From Variovorax sp. PBL-H6 (lineage in GTDB: Bacteria > Pseudomonadota > Gammaproteobacteria > Burkholderiales > Burkholderiaceae_C), in contig NZ_LR594659.1 in assembly GCF_901827155.1 (NCBI RefSeq), forward strand, positions 1,736,001 to 1,800,000: a stretch of DNA of 64,000 bases, in the 5' to 3' direction. This document shows, one piece after another, positions 17,293-26,816 of this stretch (positions within the stretch are counted from its first letter, which is position 1; each line of letters starts with the position of its first letter). Below the pieces are notes generated by a model that saw only the letters and a list, made by a program, of their open reading frames with translations, was not told where the DNA came from and did no database searches. The translations under genes were made by a program, and so were the position numbers.

Positions 17293-18963
17293 CTAGCTCC
17301 GGCGTGCCTCGAACACGCGGCCCGACAGCACCGTGCCCCATACACGCACGTCCTTGAGCTTCATGGGATCGACCGCCAGCGGGTCTTCTTCCAGCACGCA
17401 GAAGTCCGCGCGCTTGCCGCATTCGATGCTGCCGATCTCGTCGTCGAGCTTCAGCGTCCAGGCAGCGCCGAGGGTGATGGCGCGCAGCGCCTGCGGCACG
17501 CCGATACGCTCGGCTTCGCCGAGCACGCGGCCCTTGGGTGTGACGCGGTTGACGGCGCACCAGGCGGTGAAGAGCGGCCCGAGCGGCGTCACCGGTGCGT
17601 CGGAATGGATGGCCAGCGGCACGCCGGCGGCGAGCGCGCTGCCGCAGGCGTCGAGCCGGTTGGCGCGATCCGGGCCCATGGTCATCTCGTAGTGCTGGTC
17701 GCCCCAGTACCAGATGTGGTTGGTGAAGAGGTTGGCGCACAGGCCGAGCGCGGCCATGCGGCGGAACAGCGGCGCGTCGATCATCTGGCCGTGCTGCAGC
17801 GTGTGGCGGTGATCGGGCCGCTGCGCACGGGCGAGCACGCGCTCGATGGCGTCGATGGCCACCTCGCTGGCCTCGTCGCCGTTGGTGTGCGTGTGGATGG
17901 TGAGGCCGGCGCGATGGTAGGCCTCGAAGTCGGCCTCGTACTGCGCCGGCGCCGTGACCCAGATGCCATTCGGCGCGCCGTTGAAGTGGCCGGGCCAGCG
18001 CAGCCGCGCCGAGAAGCCCTGGATGGAGCCGTCCAGCATCATCTTCACGAGGCCGTAGCGCAGGCGGTCGGTGTTGCGCGGCACCAGGCCCTTCACGTGT
18101 TCGGCGCCCAGGGCCGCGCCGTGCGTGCCGTGAAAGGCCTGGAAGGCGGGCAGGATGCGCACGCCGAAGCCGTCGTCTCCCGTCACCGCTTCGAGCACAC
18201 CGCAGTCTTCCTCGGTCAGCTTGTTGACCAGGTCGGTGGCGGTGGTCACGCCCTGCATGCAGGCCAGCCGCGCGAAGGAGCGAACGCCCTCCGCCGTCAT
18301 CGGCGCCAGCAGGCCGGCGTTGCCGATCTTGCGCAGCACCAGGAACATCGCTGCGGGTTCCTGCAGCTCTCCGGTAGGCTCGCCGGCCATTTCGCCGCCC
18401 GCGAACTTGACCACGCCTTCGACCTCGTTGTCGCGCGTGATCTCGGCCAGCCGCAGCATGGCCGTGTTGACGTTCATCAGATGGCCATTGGCATGGCCGA
18501 TGACGATCGGACGCGTGCTGCTCGCGCGGTCCACGTGTTCGACCGTCATGCGCTCGCCGCCGAAATAGATGGGGTCGAAGCCCCAGGCGATCAGCGGTTC
18601 GGTGGCGGGCCGGCCGGCCGCGTTCATCTGCGCCTCGACCTCGGCGAGCCGCTGGACCACGGCGTCCATCGAGCGCAGGCCGCTCCAGGTCTTGCCTTCC
18701 GGGTCGCGGCGGTCGAACCAGCCGAGGTACGTCCAGTCCCACATGCTGCCTTCCTTCAGGTGGCAGTGGCCCTCGACCAGGCCGGGCATCAGCACCTTGT
18801 CGGCGAAGCGTTCGTCCAGCGTGAATGTGCCCCACGCCTGCATGTCCGCGAGCGTGCCGACCGCGAGCACCCGGCCGTCGCGCACCGCGACGTGCGTGGC
18901 GACGGGCTGCATCGGGTTCATCGTGATGATCTTGCGGGCGGGGTAGACGGTGGTGGCGCTCAT
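17293..18963 (-). CDS. Metal-dependent amidohydrolase, YtcJ-like (Amidohydro_3)
   Basis: 556 aa. The metal-binding signature of the amidohydrolase superfamily is complete: HCH (H66, H68) in GLVEGHCHLKEG, HTHTNGD, HTLQHGQMID and the late aspartate in AIHSDAPVTPLGP. The C-terminal ADFCVLEEDPLAVDP segment closes the beta-sandwich domain. YtcJ-type enzymes hydrolyse C-N bonds in amides, N-acylated amines or cyclic amides. No signal peptide is seen, so it acts in the cytosol. It lies between a peptide-type ABC importer and a metallochaperone GTPase on the same strand, so it probably hydrolyses the imported compound. Confidence 0.88.
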   Translation of the reverse strand: MSATTVYPARKIITMNPMQPVATHVAVRDGRVLAVGTLADMQAWGTFTLDERFADKVLMPGLVEGHCHLKEGSMWDWTYLGWFDRRDPEGKTWSGLRSMDAVVQRLAEVEAQMNAAGRPATEPLIAWGFDPIYFGGERMTVEHVDRASSTRPIVIGHANGHLMNVNTAMLRLAEITRDNEVEGVVKFAGGEMAGEPTGELQEPAAMFLVLRKIGNAGLLAPMTAEGVRSFARLACMQGVTTATDLVNKLTEEDCGVLEAVTGDDGFGVRILPAFQAFHGTHGAALGAEHVKGLVPRNTDRLRYGLVKMMLDGSIQGFSARLRWPGHFNGAPNGIWVTAPAQYEADFEAYHRAGLTIHTHTNGDEASEVAIDAIERVLARAQRPDHRHTLQHGQMIDAPLFRRMAALGLCANLFTNHIWYWGDQHYEMTMGPDRANRLDACGSALAAGVPLAIHSDAPVTPLGPLFTAWCAVNRVTPKGRVLGEAERIGVPQALRAITLGAAWTLKLDDEIGSIECGKRADFCVLEEDPLAVDPMKLKDVRVWGTVLSGRVFEARRS

Positions 18964-19012
18964 GAAGAAGTACCTGGCGAGAAATGGGAAGAGAAGCGTG
19001 TCATGCCGGTGT

Positions 19013-20044
19013 TCAGGCGGGCTGCATTCGAAGCGGTGGCTGCGGCTGGCCCTGCAGGATCTCGACGCGCCGGCAGCGCACCCAGTGGTCCGGCGCGACT
19101 TCGCGCAGCGGCGGCAGTTCGGCCGTGCAGGCCGGCTCCGCCACCGGGCAGCGGCCGGCGAAGCGGCAGCCCGCTGGCGGGTCGATCGGGCTGGGCGGAT
19201 CGCCGGTGAGCTTGATGCGCTGCGCTGCGCGCCGGCGCCCGCCGCTGACCGTCGGCACCGCCGACATCAGCGCCACGCTGTAGGGATGCAGCGGACGCGT
19301 GAAGAAGGCGCGGCGCGGCGCGCGTTCCACGATCTGGCCCAGGTACATCACCGCGATGTCGTCGCAGATGTGCTCCACCACGGCCATGTCGTGCGAGATG
19401 AAGAGGTAGGTCAGGCCCAGCTCGCGCTGCAGCCGGGCCAGCAGGTTGAGGATCTGCGCGCGGATGGCGATGTCGAGCGCCGACACCGGTTCGTCGCACA
19501 CCACCAACTCAGGGTTGGTGGCCAGGGCGCGCGCGATGTTGATGCGTTGGCGCTGCCCGCCCGAGAACTGGTGCGGGAAGAGCTGCTGCTGCTCGGGCCT
19601 CAGGCCCACCGCCTCGAAGAGCTCGGCGACGCGCTGCGTGCGCTCGGCTGGCGTGCCGATCTTCATCAGGTCCAGGGGCGCGCGCACCGCGGCACCTGCG
19701 CGCTCGCGTGGATTCAGGGAGGAGAAGGGGTCCTGGAAGATGATCTGCATGCGCGAGCGTGCCCTGCGCAACGCTGCGCCCTCGAGTGCGCCGAGCTGGG
19801 TGTCGCCCAGCTGCACATGGCCGCCGGTGATCGGGGCGAGCCGCATGACCGCGAGCGCGGTGGTGGTCTTGCCGGAGCCGGATTCGCCCACCACGGCGAG
19901 GGTGCTGCCGCGGCGGACCTGGAAGGACACGCCGTCCACGGCCTTGACGACTTCGGCGGGGCGGCCCCAGGCGGGCTTGCCGCGCGGGAAGTGGACCTTG
20001 AGGTCGTTGACTGACAGCAGGGTGTCGGTGTCCATGAAGGTCAT
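19013..20044 (-). CDS. Dipeptide/oligopeptide-type ABC transporter ATPase, DppF/OppF-like
   Basis: 343 aa. Walker A is GESGSGKTTT, the signature is FSGGQRQRINIARAL and Walker B is LVVCDEPVSALD, with the switch histidine in LFISHDMAVV. The C-terminal extension GCRFAGRCPVAEPACTAELPPL has the cysteine pattern of the oligopeptide-transporter C-terminal domain. It pairs with the DppD-like ATPase encoded upstream. The two genes are separated by 196 bp holding a strong 18-bp hairpin, unusual for two subunits needed in equal amounts. The amidohydrolase starts about 50 bp downstream. Confidence 0.9.
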   Translation of the reverse strand: MTFMDTDTLLSVNDLKVHFPRGKPAWGRPAEVVKAVDGVSFQVRRGSTLAVVGESGSGKTTTALAVMRLAPITGGHVQLGDTQLGALEGAALRRARSRMQIIFQDPFSSLNPRERAGAAVRAPLDLMKIGTPAERTQRVAELFEAVGLRPEQQQLFPHQFSGGQRQRINIARALATNPELVVCDEPVSALDIAIRAQILNLLARLQRELGLTYLFISHDMAVVEHICDDIAVMYLGQIVERAPRRAFFTRPLHPYSVALMSAVPTVSGGRRRAAQRIKLTGDPPSPIDPPAGCRFAGRCPVAEPACTAELPPLREVAPDHWVRCRRVEILQGQPQPPLRMQPA

Positions 20045-20240
20045 TGGGTAGTCTCCCTGGCGCTTGTCATTGCGACTGGTGTGCTTGTTTTGCTCCCTCT
20101 CCCTCTCCCTCCGGGAGAGGGCTGGGGTGAGGGCACTGGGCGGTCGATTCGTACATTGCTGTTGTGTTGAGGCTGGAGCCGGGGCATCGTCCCGGCTCCA
20201 GCCTCAACCCAAGCCCAAAGCAACAACGAAACAAGATGCC
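20045..20240. repeat. Intergenic repeat block with an 18-bp perfect hairpin inside the ABC operon
   Basis: The gap between the dppD- and dppF-like genes contains a ctccct-rich stretch and gggagagggctggggtgagg (20113-20132, with three further matching bases), found again at 37236-37258. It also holds a perfect hairpin with arms 20166-20183 and 20191-20208 around a 7-base loop. The ggctggagccggg arm sequence recurs at 37292 onward and, less exactly, at 38068-38087. The element is therefore a dispersed REP-like repeat rather than gene-specific. It could attenuate or stabilise the operon transcript. Confidence 0.85.
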
Positions 20241-21299
<1,059 letters not shown>

Positions 21300-21301
21300 G
21301 G

Positions 21302-22210
21302 TCAACGCTCTCTCAGCTTGGGGTTGAGTGCATCGTTGAGGCCGTCGCCGATCAGGCTGACGGCGAGCACGGTGAGGAAGATGGCGGCGCCGGGAAAGGC
21401 CACCGCCCACCAGCAGGACAGCACGTACTGCCGGCTCGATCCGATCATCAGGCCCCAGCTCATCTGGTTGGGATCGCCCAGGCCCAGGAAGGACAGCCCG
21501 GCCTCGAACAGGATGGCCGCGCCCACCGCGAGCGTGGCCGACACCACCAGCGGCGGCAGCGCGTTGGGCAGGATCACCTTCCAGATGATGCGGGCGTTGC
21601 CGGCGCCGATGGCGCGCTCCGCGCGCACGAACTCCAGGCTCCGGAACTTGAGGAACTCGGCGCGCGTGAGCCGCGCAGTGCCGGTCCAGCTCACGATGCC
21701 GATGGCCAGCGTGACCGTGACCAGCGAAGGCGAGAACAGCGTCACCACCACCATCGCGAAGAGCAGGGCGGGCAGCACCTGGAAGAACTCGGTCACCCGC
21801 ATCAGCGCGGCATCGACCTTGCCGCCGTAGTAGCCCGCGAAGGCGCCCAGCGTGATGCCGATGGCGACCGACAGCAGCGCCGCCACCGCGCCCACCAGCA
21901 GGGTGGCCCGGCCGCCGTAGACCAGCGTGGTCAGGACGTCGCGGCCGAGGTAGTCGCTGCCCAGCCAGGCGTCTTCGCTGAAGGGCGGGGTGAGCGGGGC
22001 GGAGCGGATCTCGAAGGGATCGGCGGGGTAGATCCACGGGCCGGCGATCGCGACCAGCAGGATCAGCAGCAGCATCGCCATGCCGGCGATGGCCGAGGGG
22101 TTGCGCAGGAACATGCGCAGCGCCTCGGCACCGGGATGCTCGACCTTGGGCGCAGGGCGGGCAACCGGCATTGCCGCAGTTGCAGAAGGCAGGGTAGCGC
22201 TCTTGTTCAT
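21302..22210 (-). CDS. Dipeptide/oligopeptide-type ABC permease, DppC/OppC-like
   Basis: 302 aa with about six membrane segments and a cytoplasmic N-terminal leader rich in Ala and Pro. LGSDYLGRDVLTTLVYGGRATLLVGA and the EAA-type loop FVRAERAIGAGNARIIWKVILPNALPPLVV are diagnostic for the inner-membrane C subunit. It overlaps the B permease by 4 bp (ATGA at 22207-22210). It forms the channel with the B subunit. Confidence 0.92.
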   Translation of the reverse strand: MNKSATLPSATAAMPVARPAPKVEHPGAEALRMFLRNPSAIAGMAMLLLILLVAIAGPWIYPADPFEIRSAPLTPPFSEDAWLGSDYLGRDVLTTLVYGGRATLLVGAVAALLSVAIGITLGAFAGYYGGKVDAALMRVTEFFQVLPALLFAMVVVTLFSPSLVTVTLAIGIVSWTGTARLTRAEFLKFRSLEFVRAERAIGAGNARIIWKVILPNALPPLVVSATLAVGAAILFEAGLSFLGLGDPNQMSWGLMIGSSRQYVLSCWWAVAFPGAAIFLTVLAVSLIGDGLNDALNPKLRER

Positions 22211-23175
22211 GAGGATTTGATCCGCGGATCGATGAGCCGATAGCACAGGTCGGTGAGCTGGTTCATCACGATGACCACGATCGAAGAGAACAGCAGCACG
22301 CCAAGGATGGTCGGGTAGTCGCGGCGCAGCACCGAGTCGAAGGCGAGGCGGCCGAGGCCCGGCCAGTTGAACACCGTCTCGACCAGGATCGCGCCGGCCA
22401 GCACGTTGCCGAACTGCAGGCCCAGCACCGTCACCACCGGGAGCAGCGCGTTGCGCAGGGCATGCTTGTAGAGCACCACGCGCTCGGCCAGGCCCTTGGC
22501 GCGCGCGGTGCGGATGAAGTCCGCGCCCAGCACGTCCAACATCGAGGAGCGTGCGAGCCGGCTGTACTGCGCGAGGTAGACCAGGCCGAGCGTGACCGTC
22601 GGCAGCACCAGGTGATGCAGCACGTCGAGCACGTCGGCGATCCCGCCGCCCGAGCTGTCGGCCGAGCGCATGCCCGCCACCGGCAGGATGGGCACGATGG
22701 AAGCGAACAGGATCACCAGCATGATCCCGACCCAGAACACCGGCGCCGCGAAGCCCACCATCGACAGCACGGTGATGAACTGCGAGAGCACGCCGTTGGG
22801 CTTGCGCGAAGAGAGCACGCCCAGCGCCGTGCCGACCACGAAGGCCAGCAGCACCGAGCTGAGCACCAGCAGCAGCGTGGCCGGCACCCGCTCGGCGATC
22901 AGCTCGATGACGGGGAGGTTGAAGAAGTAGGAATAGCCGAGGTCGCCCTGCAGCACCTTGCCGAGGTAGACGCCCAGCTGCACCGGCAGCGGGCGATCGA
23001 GCCCGTACTGCGTGCGCAGCTGCGCCATCATCTCGGGCGACATGCCGCCGCTGGCGCCGGCGATGGTCTCCACCGGATCGCCGGGCGCTGCGTGCACCAG
23101 CACGAAGTTGAGGATCACGACCGCCAGCACCAGGGCGAGGCCCTGCAGCAGGCGCGATGCGATATAGCGCGGCAT
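22207..23175 (-). CDS. Dipeptide/oligopeptide-type ABC permease, DppB/OppB-like
   Basis: 322 aa, six membrane segments. It starts MPRYIASRLLQGLALVLAVVILNFVLVHAAPGDP, the classical OppB opening, and contains the EAA loop DFIRTARAKGLAERVVLYKHALRNALLPVVTVLGLQ and the terminal DLCYRLIDPRIK. It lies 15 bp after the substrate-binding protein gene. Confidence 0.93.
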   Translation of the reverse strand: MPRYIASRLLQGLALVLAVVILNFVLVHAAPGDPVETIAGASGGMSPEMMAQLRTQYGLDRPLPVQLGVYLGKVLQGDLGYSYFFNLPVIELIAERVPATLLLVLSSVLLAFVVGTALGVLSSRKPNGVLSQFITVLSMVGFAAPVFWVGIMLVILFASIVPILPVAGMRSADSSGGGIADVLDVLHHLVLPTVTLGLVYLAQYSRLARSSMLDVLGADFIRTARAKGLAERVVLYKHALRNALLPVVTVLGLQFGNVLAGAILVETVFNWPGLGRLAFDSVLRRDYPTILGVLLFSSIVVIVMNQLTDLCYRLIDPRIKSS

Positions 23176-23190
23176 GGTCGTCGCTCCCGC

Positions 23191-24789
23191 CTACTTGAAG
23201 TAAACCTCGTCGTAGGGCGACATCGGGCCCCAGATGGTGGCCGGCACGTTCCCCAGCTTCTTGCTCGCCACCGTGTGATACGGCACCTGGTTGATGAAGA
23301 CGATGGGCAGCTCGTCGGTCACGATCTTCTCGAAGGTGGCGTAGTAGGCCTTGCGCTTGGTCGGGTCGATGATGCCGCCGGCCGTTTCGAGCAGCTCGTC
23401 CACCTTCGGGTTGCTGTAGGACTGCGTGTTGGTCCAGACCACCGGCTTGATGTTGGTCGAGAGATAGGTGCGGTGCACGCCGATGATCGGGTCGCCCCAG
23501 TTGAAGACGAGGTCCATCGACATGTCGAAGTCGTGCGACGCCATGCGCTTGGCCCAGGCCGGGAAGTCGGCCGAGGCGCGCACCTCGACCGCGATGCCGA
23601 TCTTCTTGAGCTGGCCGCGGATGTACTCGGCCACCGTCTTCTGCTGGTCGTCGGCCCCGGGCAGGTAGTCGATGGTGAGCTTGAAGCGCTCGCCGTTGGC
23701 GCCGGCCTTGTAGCCTGCGGCGTCCAGCATCTCGGCGGCCTTCTTCAGGTCGACCGGGTAGCGCACCAGGTCCGGCACGGCGAAGGGGCTGCTTGCCACG
23801 ATCGGGCCGTCGGCCGGCGTCGCGAAGCCGCCCATCAGGGCCTTGGTGATGAAGTTCTTGTCGATGGCGCTGGCAATGGCCTTGCGCACCTGCACGTCCG
23901 ACAGCGGCTTCCTCGTGAGGTTGAAGGCCAGCCAGTTGAGCGCGCCGATGCCCTCGTAGCCCTTGGGCGTGAGCGTGACCTGCGGGTTGTTCGCCAGGCG
24001 CTTGAGGTCGGTGGGCACGCTCGCGAAGGGCAGCATCTGCATGTCGCCGCGCTCCAGGCCCAGCATGAGGCTCGACATGTCGGGCGTGATGTTGACGATG
24101 ACCTTGTCGAGGTAAGGCTTGCCCGGCAGGAAGAACTTGTCGAAGCGCTCCATTACGATGCGCTGGCCCGTCTTGAACTCGGCCAGCTTGAAGGGCCCCG
24201 AGCCGACCACGTCGGTGCTGTTGCGTGGGTGGCTCTTGAGGTCCTGCCCGTCGCCGTAGATGTGCTTGGGCAGGATGGGGCACAGGGCAGGCGACATCGC
24301 CAGGACGATCGCCGGGTGCGGCGCGCTCATGCGGATGATGGCGGTGTGCGGGTCGGGGGTGTCCACCTTTTCCACCGGGCCCATCATGGTGGTGAAGGGG
24401 TGGTTGGCCTTGATCGCCATGACCGAAAAGGCCACGTCGGCCGAAGTCACGGGCTTGCCGTCGTGGAACACCGCATTCTTGCGCAGGTTGAGCGTGAGCG
24501 ACTTGCCGTCCTCGGCCAGCTTCCACGACTCGGCCAGGTAGGGCTGCGGATTCCATTTGTCGTCGAAGCGCAGCGGGCTGGCGAAGATCTGGGTCGAAGG
24601 CATGGCGGTCGCGATGCCCGACTGCACCGCGCCGTTCAGGTGCCGGGGGATCTGGGTGCTGCCCAGCACCAGCGTACCGCCACGCTTGGGGGCTTCGTCG
24701 GCGATGGCAGGCAGCGCGACGAGGGCGCTGGTGGCGGCCAGGGCAGAGCTCAGCAGGACGGCGCGGCGAGTGAACGGAAAGGGGGGCAT
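23191..24789 (-). CDS. ABC transporter substrate-binding protein, family 5 (peptide/nickel/opine type)
   Basis: 532 aa with an export signal (FTRRAVLLSSALAATSALVALPAIA, about residues 6-30) carrying a twin-arginine pair. The mature protein contains YLAESWKLAEDGKSLTLNLRKNAVFHDGKPVTSADVAFSV and DKVIVNITPDMSSLMLGLERGDMQM, typical of SBP family 5. The ATG at 24789 follows the minus-strand sequence cgaggtcacgc, a modest ribosome site. It is the first gene of a seven-gene transcript running to the COG0523 GTPase. Family 5 receptors bind peptides, opines, glutathione or metal chelates; the downstream amidohydrolase fits an amide-bonded ligand. Confidence 0.92.
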   Translation of the reverse strand: MPPFPFTRRAVLLSSALAATSALVALPAIADEAPKRGGTLVLGSTQIPRHLNGAVQSGIATAMPSTQIFASPLRFDDKWNPQPYLAESWKLAEDGKSLTLNLRKNAVFHDGKPVTSADVAFSVMAIKANHPFTTMMGPVEKVDTPDPHTAIIRMSAPHPAIVLAMSPALCPILPKHIYGDGQDLKSHPRNSTDVVGSGPFKLAEFKTGQRIVMERFDKFFLPGKPYLDKVIVNITPDMSSLMLGLERGDMQMLPFASVPTDLKRLANNPQVTLTPKGYEGIGALNWLAFNLTRKPLSDVQVRKAIASAIDKNFITKALMGGFATPADGPIVASSPFAVPDLVRYPVDLKKAAEMLDAAGYKAGANGERFKLTIDYLPGADDQQKTVAEYIRGQLKKIGIAVEVRASADFPAWAKRMASHDFDMSMDLVFNWGDPIIGVHRTYLSTNIKPVVWTNTQSYSNPKVDELLETAGGIIDPTKRKAYYATFEKIVTDELPIVFINQVPYHTVASKKLGNVPATIWGPMSPYDEVYFK

Positions 24790-25137
24790 GCGTGACCTCG
24801 TGGTGTTCGGCGGGAAGGTGCGATCGGCCGTTGCTGGCCAAGGGTCGACCATAGGCAAATGAAGCCCCGCAGCGAAGAGCCACGGCGCTGCGAAATGCAG
24901 AGCCAGAATTTGCGGGTTTGCCCGGGGTTGCACCAGCGGGAGGCACGCGCCCCAAGCTGGCACGCCGACCGGGGCCGAAGCGTGTCGCTGTAGGCGCTCG
25001 GCGCCAGCGAAGCCAGCAGATCACCTACGCACCCGGCGCGGGACGCGGCCAACCTGTCGATCCGCAGGCCTCGAACGCGAGCGCGGCGGCCCCCTCATCC
25101 ACCTTGCAGCACATCATGGATCGAAAGGACAAAAGCA
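24790..25137. other. Divergent promoter region between the ABC operon and the zinc alcohol dehydrogenase
   Basis: 348 bp with no supported gene; frames crossing it are shadows. It must carry promoters for both divergent units. A short ggcgc-tcg-gcgcc inverted repeat near 24997 is visible, but no recognised regulator site or nearby regulator gene. Confidence 0.5.
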
Positions 25138-26292
25138 ATGCTAGCCATGGACTACCGAGGCCCCTACCGCATCCGGGCCGTCCACAAACCCGACCCGGTG
25201 ATCGAGCATCCCAACGACGCCATCGTGCAGGTGACGCGCTCCTGCATCTGCGGTTCGGACCTGCACCTCTACCACGGGCTCGTGCCCGACACGCGCGTGG
25301 GCACCACCTTCGGACATGAATTCATCGGCACTGTCGCCGACGTCGGCAGTTCGGTGCGCAACCTGAAGGTGGGCGACCGGGTGCTCGTGCCCTTCAACAT
25401 CTTCTGCGGCACTTGCTACTTCTGCCAGCGCGAGCTCTACAGCAACTGCCACGACACGAACCCCGAGGCGACTGCTGTCGGCGGCATCTACGGCTATTCG
25501 CACACGACCGGGGGCTACGACGGAGGGCAGGCCGAGTACGTGCGCGTGCCCATGGCCGACGTGGGCCCGACGCGCATTCCGGACGACATGCTGCTGGAGG
25601 ACGCCGTCATGCTCACCGACGCCTTCCCTACCGGCTACCAGGCGGCGGAGATGGGCGAGATCGAGGAGGGCGACACGGTGGTCGTGTTCGGTGCGGGGCC
25701 GGTCGGCATCTTTGCGGCCAAGTCCGCATGGCTTCTGGGGGCGGGCCGGGTGATCGTGGTCGACTGCCTCGACTATCGGCTGGACTTCGTCAAGAACTTT
25801 GCCCAGTGCGAGACCTTGAACTTCCTCAGTGTGGGCGACATGGCGATCCACATCAAGAAAATGACCGATGGGCTGGGCGCGGACGTCTGCATCGATTGCG
25901 TGGGTTGCGAGGCCGCAGGCAACTTCCTTCAGCGGCTCACCGGCGTGAAGCTGAAGCTCCAGGCCGGCGCGGCCACCGTGCTGCACTGGGCCATCAACTC
26001 GGTGCGCAAGGGCGGCGTCGTGTCGATCGTCGGCGTGTACGGCCCCACCTTCAACTTCGTGCCGATCGGCAATGCGGTCAACAAGGGGCTGACGCTGCGC
26101 ATGAACCAGGCGAGCGTCAAGCGCCACCTGCCGCGGCTCATCGAGCACATCCAGGCAGGCCGCATCCAGCCGCACAAGATCATCACCCACCGAATGCCGC
26201 TGGAGGAGGTGGCGGATGCCTATCACCTCTTCTCCAGCAAGCTCGATGGCTGCATCAAGACGGTGCTGATCCCGCCAGGCGCGCCGCAATGA
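25138..26292 (+). CDS. Zinc-dependent alcohol dehydrogenase (formaldehyde dehydrogenase-like MDR)
   Basis: 384 aa. Catalytic-zinc ligands C38 (CICGSD) and H60-E61 (FGHEF), structural-zinc cysteines C90, C93, C96 and C104, and the NAD loop GAGPVGIFAAKSAWLLGAGRVI are all present. The insertion around TGVKLKLQAGAATVLHWAINSVRKGG and the LFSSKLDGCIKTVL terminus place it among the glutathione-independent formaldehyde/threonine dehydrogenase-like MDR enzymes. An aaagga site precedes the ATG. A small membrane protein gene follows after 22 bp. The likely substrate is an aldehyde or secondary alcohol. Confidence 0.9.
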   Translation: MLAMDYRGPYRIRAVHKPDPVIEHPNDAIVQVTRSCICGSDLHLYHGLVPDTRVGTTFGHEFIGTVADVGSSVRNLKVGDRVLVPFNIFCGTCYFCQRELYSNCHDTNPEATAVGGIYGYSHTTGGYDGGQAEYVRVPMADVGPTRIPDDMLLEDAVMLTDAFPTGYQAAEMGEIEEGDTVVVFGAGPVGIFAAKSAWLLGAGRVIVVDCLDYRLDFVKNFAQCETLNFLSVGDMAIHIKKMTDGLGADVCIDCVGCEAAGNFLQRLTGVKLKLQAGAATVLHWAINSVRKGGVVSIVGVYGPTFNFVPIGNAVNKGLTLRMNQASVKRHLPRLIEHIQAGRIQPHKIITHRMPLEEVADAYHLFSSKLDGCIKTVLIPPGAPQ

Positions 26293-26314
26293 GCCGGCGA
26301 AGAAAGGAGCCCAC

Positions 26315-26806
26315 ATGACAACGCCCGAAAAGTACGCGCATATCCAGGGATGGGGCGCCGACCTGGACCACGCCAACCGCCCCGCCTACCCGCGCGAGCG
26401 CAAGCCGCCCCGGCTGGAAGGCGTGCACTGGGACCACCCCGAGCAGCAGCAGCGCCATGTCGAGGTGCTGCATTCGACCGAGCGGCCGGGCATCACGTCC
26501 GTCTTCGGCACCACGCTGCCGCCGAAGGGCCTGAGCGGCCATTTGCGCCGGCTGGCCTTCAAGCACAGCGAGAACGACTTGCGCCATTGGCTGCTGCTGC
26601 TCTTCGCCGACCGGGTCGATGTCGGAGAAGGCCTGGTCGACGACTTGTCGCGCGGCCACGTGCCGCGGCTCTATGCCGAGATGGGCGGGCGCGCCGAGCT
26701 GCGGCACAACCCCGCGGGCGCGGCACGCAAGGTGTTGATCCTTGCCGGCACGATCGGGCTGTGCTGGCTTGCGCTCAGGCGGCGCAACAGGCGCTACGAG
26801 TACTGA
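26315..26806 (+). CDS. Small C-terminally membrane-anchored protein of unknown function
   Basis: 163 aa, not recognised as a characterised family. A hydrophilic, proline- and histidine-rich N-terminal half (YAHIQGWGADLDHANRPAYPRERKPPRLEGVHWDHPEQQ) is followed by a mixed region and one transmembrane segment near the C-terminus (about 136-155) ending in RRRNRRYEY. It starts 22 bp after the zinc alcohol dehydrogenase gene with an aaagga site, so the two are probably one transcript. It might tether the dehydrogenase or a partner to the membrane; this is speculation from context. Confidence 0.7.
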   Translation: MTTPEKYAHIQGWGADLDHANRPAYPRERKPPRLEGVHWDHPEQQQRHVEVLHSTERPGITSVFGTTLPPKGLSGHLRRLAFKHSENDLRHWLLLLFADRVDVGEGLVDDLSRGHVPRLYAEMGGRAELRHNPAGAARKVLILAGTIGLCWLALRRRNRRYEY

Positions 26807-26816
26807 ACAGGCGCCG

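Noticed and set aside
21302..25024. 1240-codon minus-strand frame
   Set aside because: Only its 3' part (21302-22210) is the DppC-like permease; the rest is an antisense or offset shadow of the permease B and substrate-binding protein genes.
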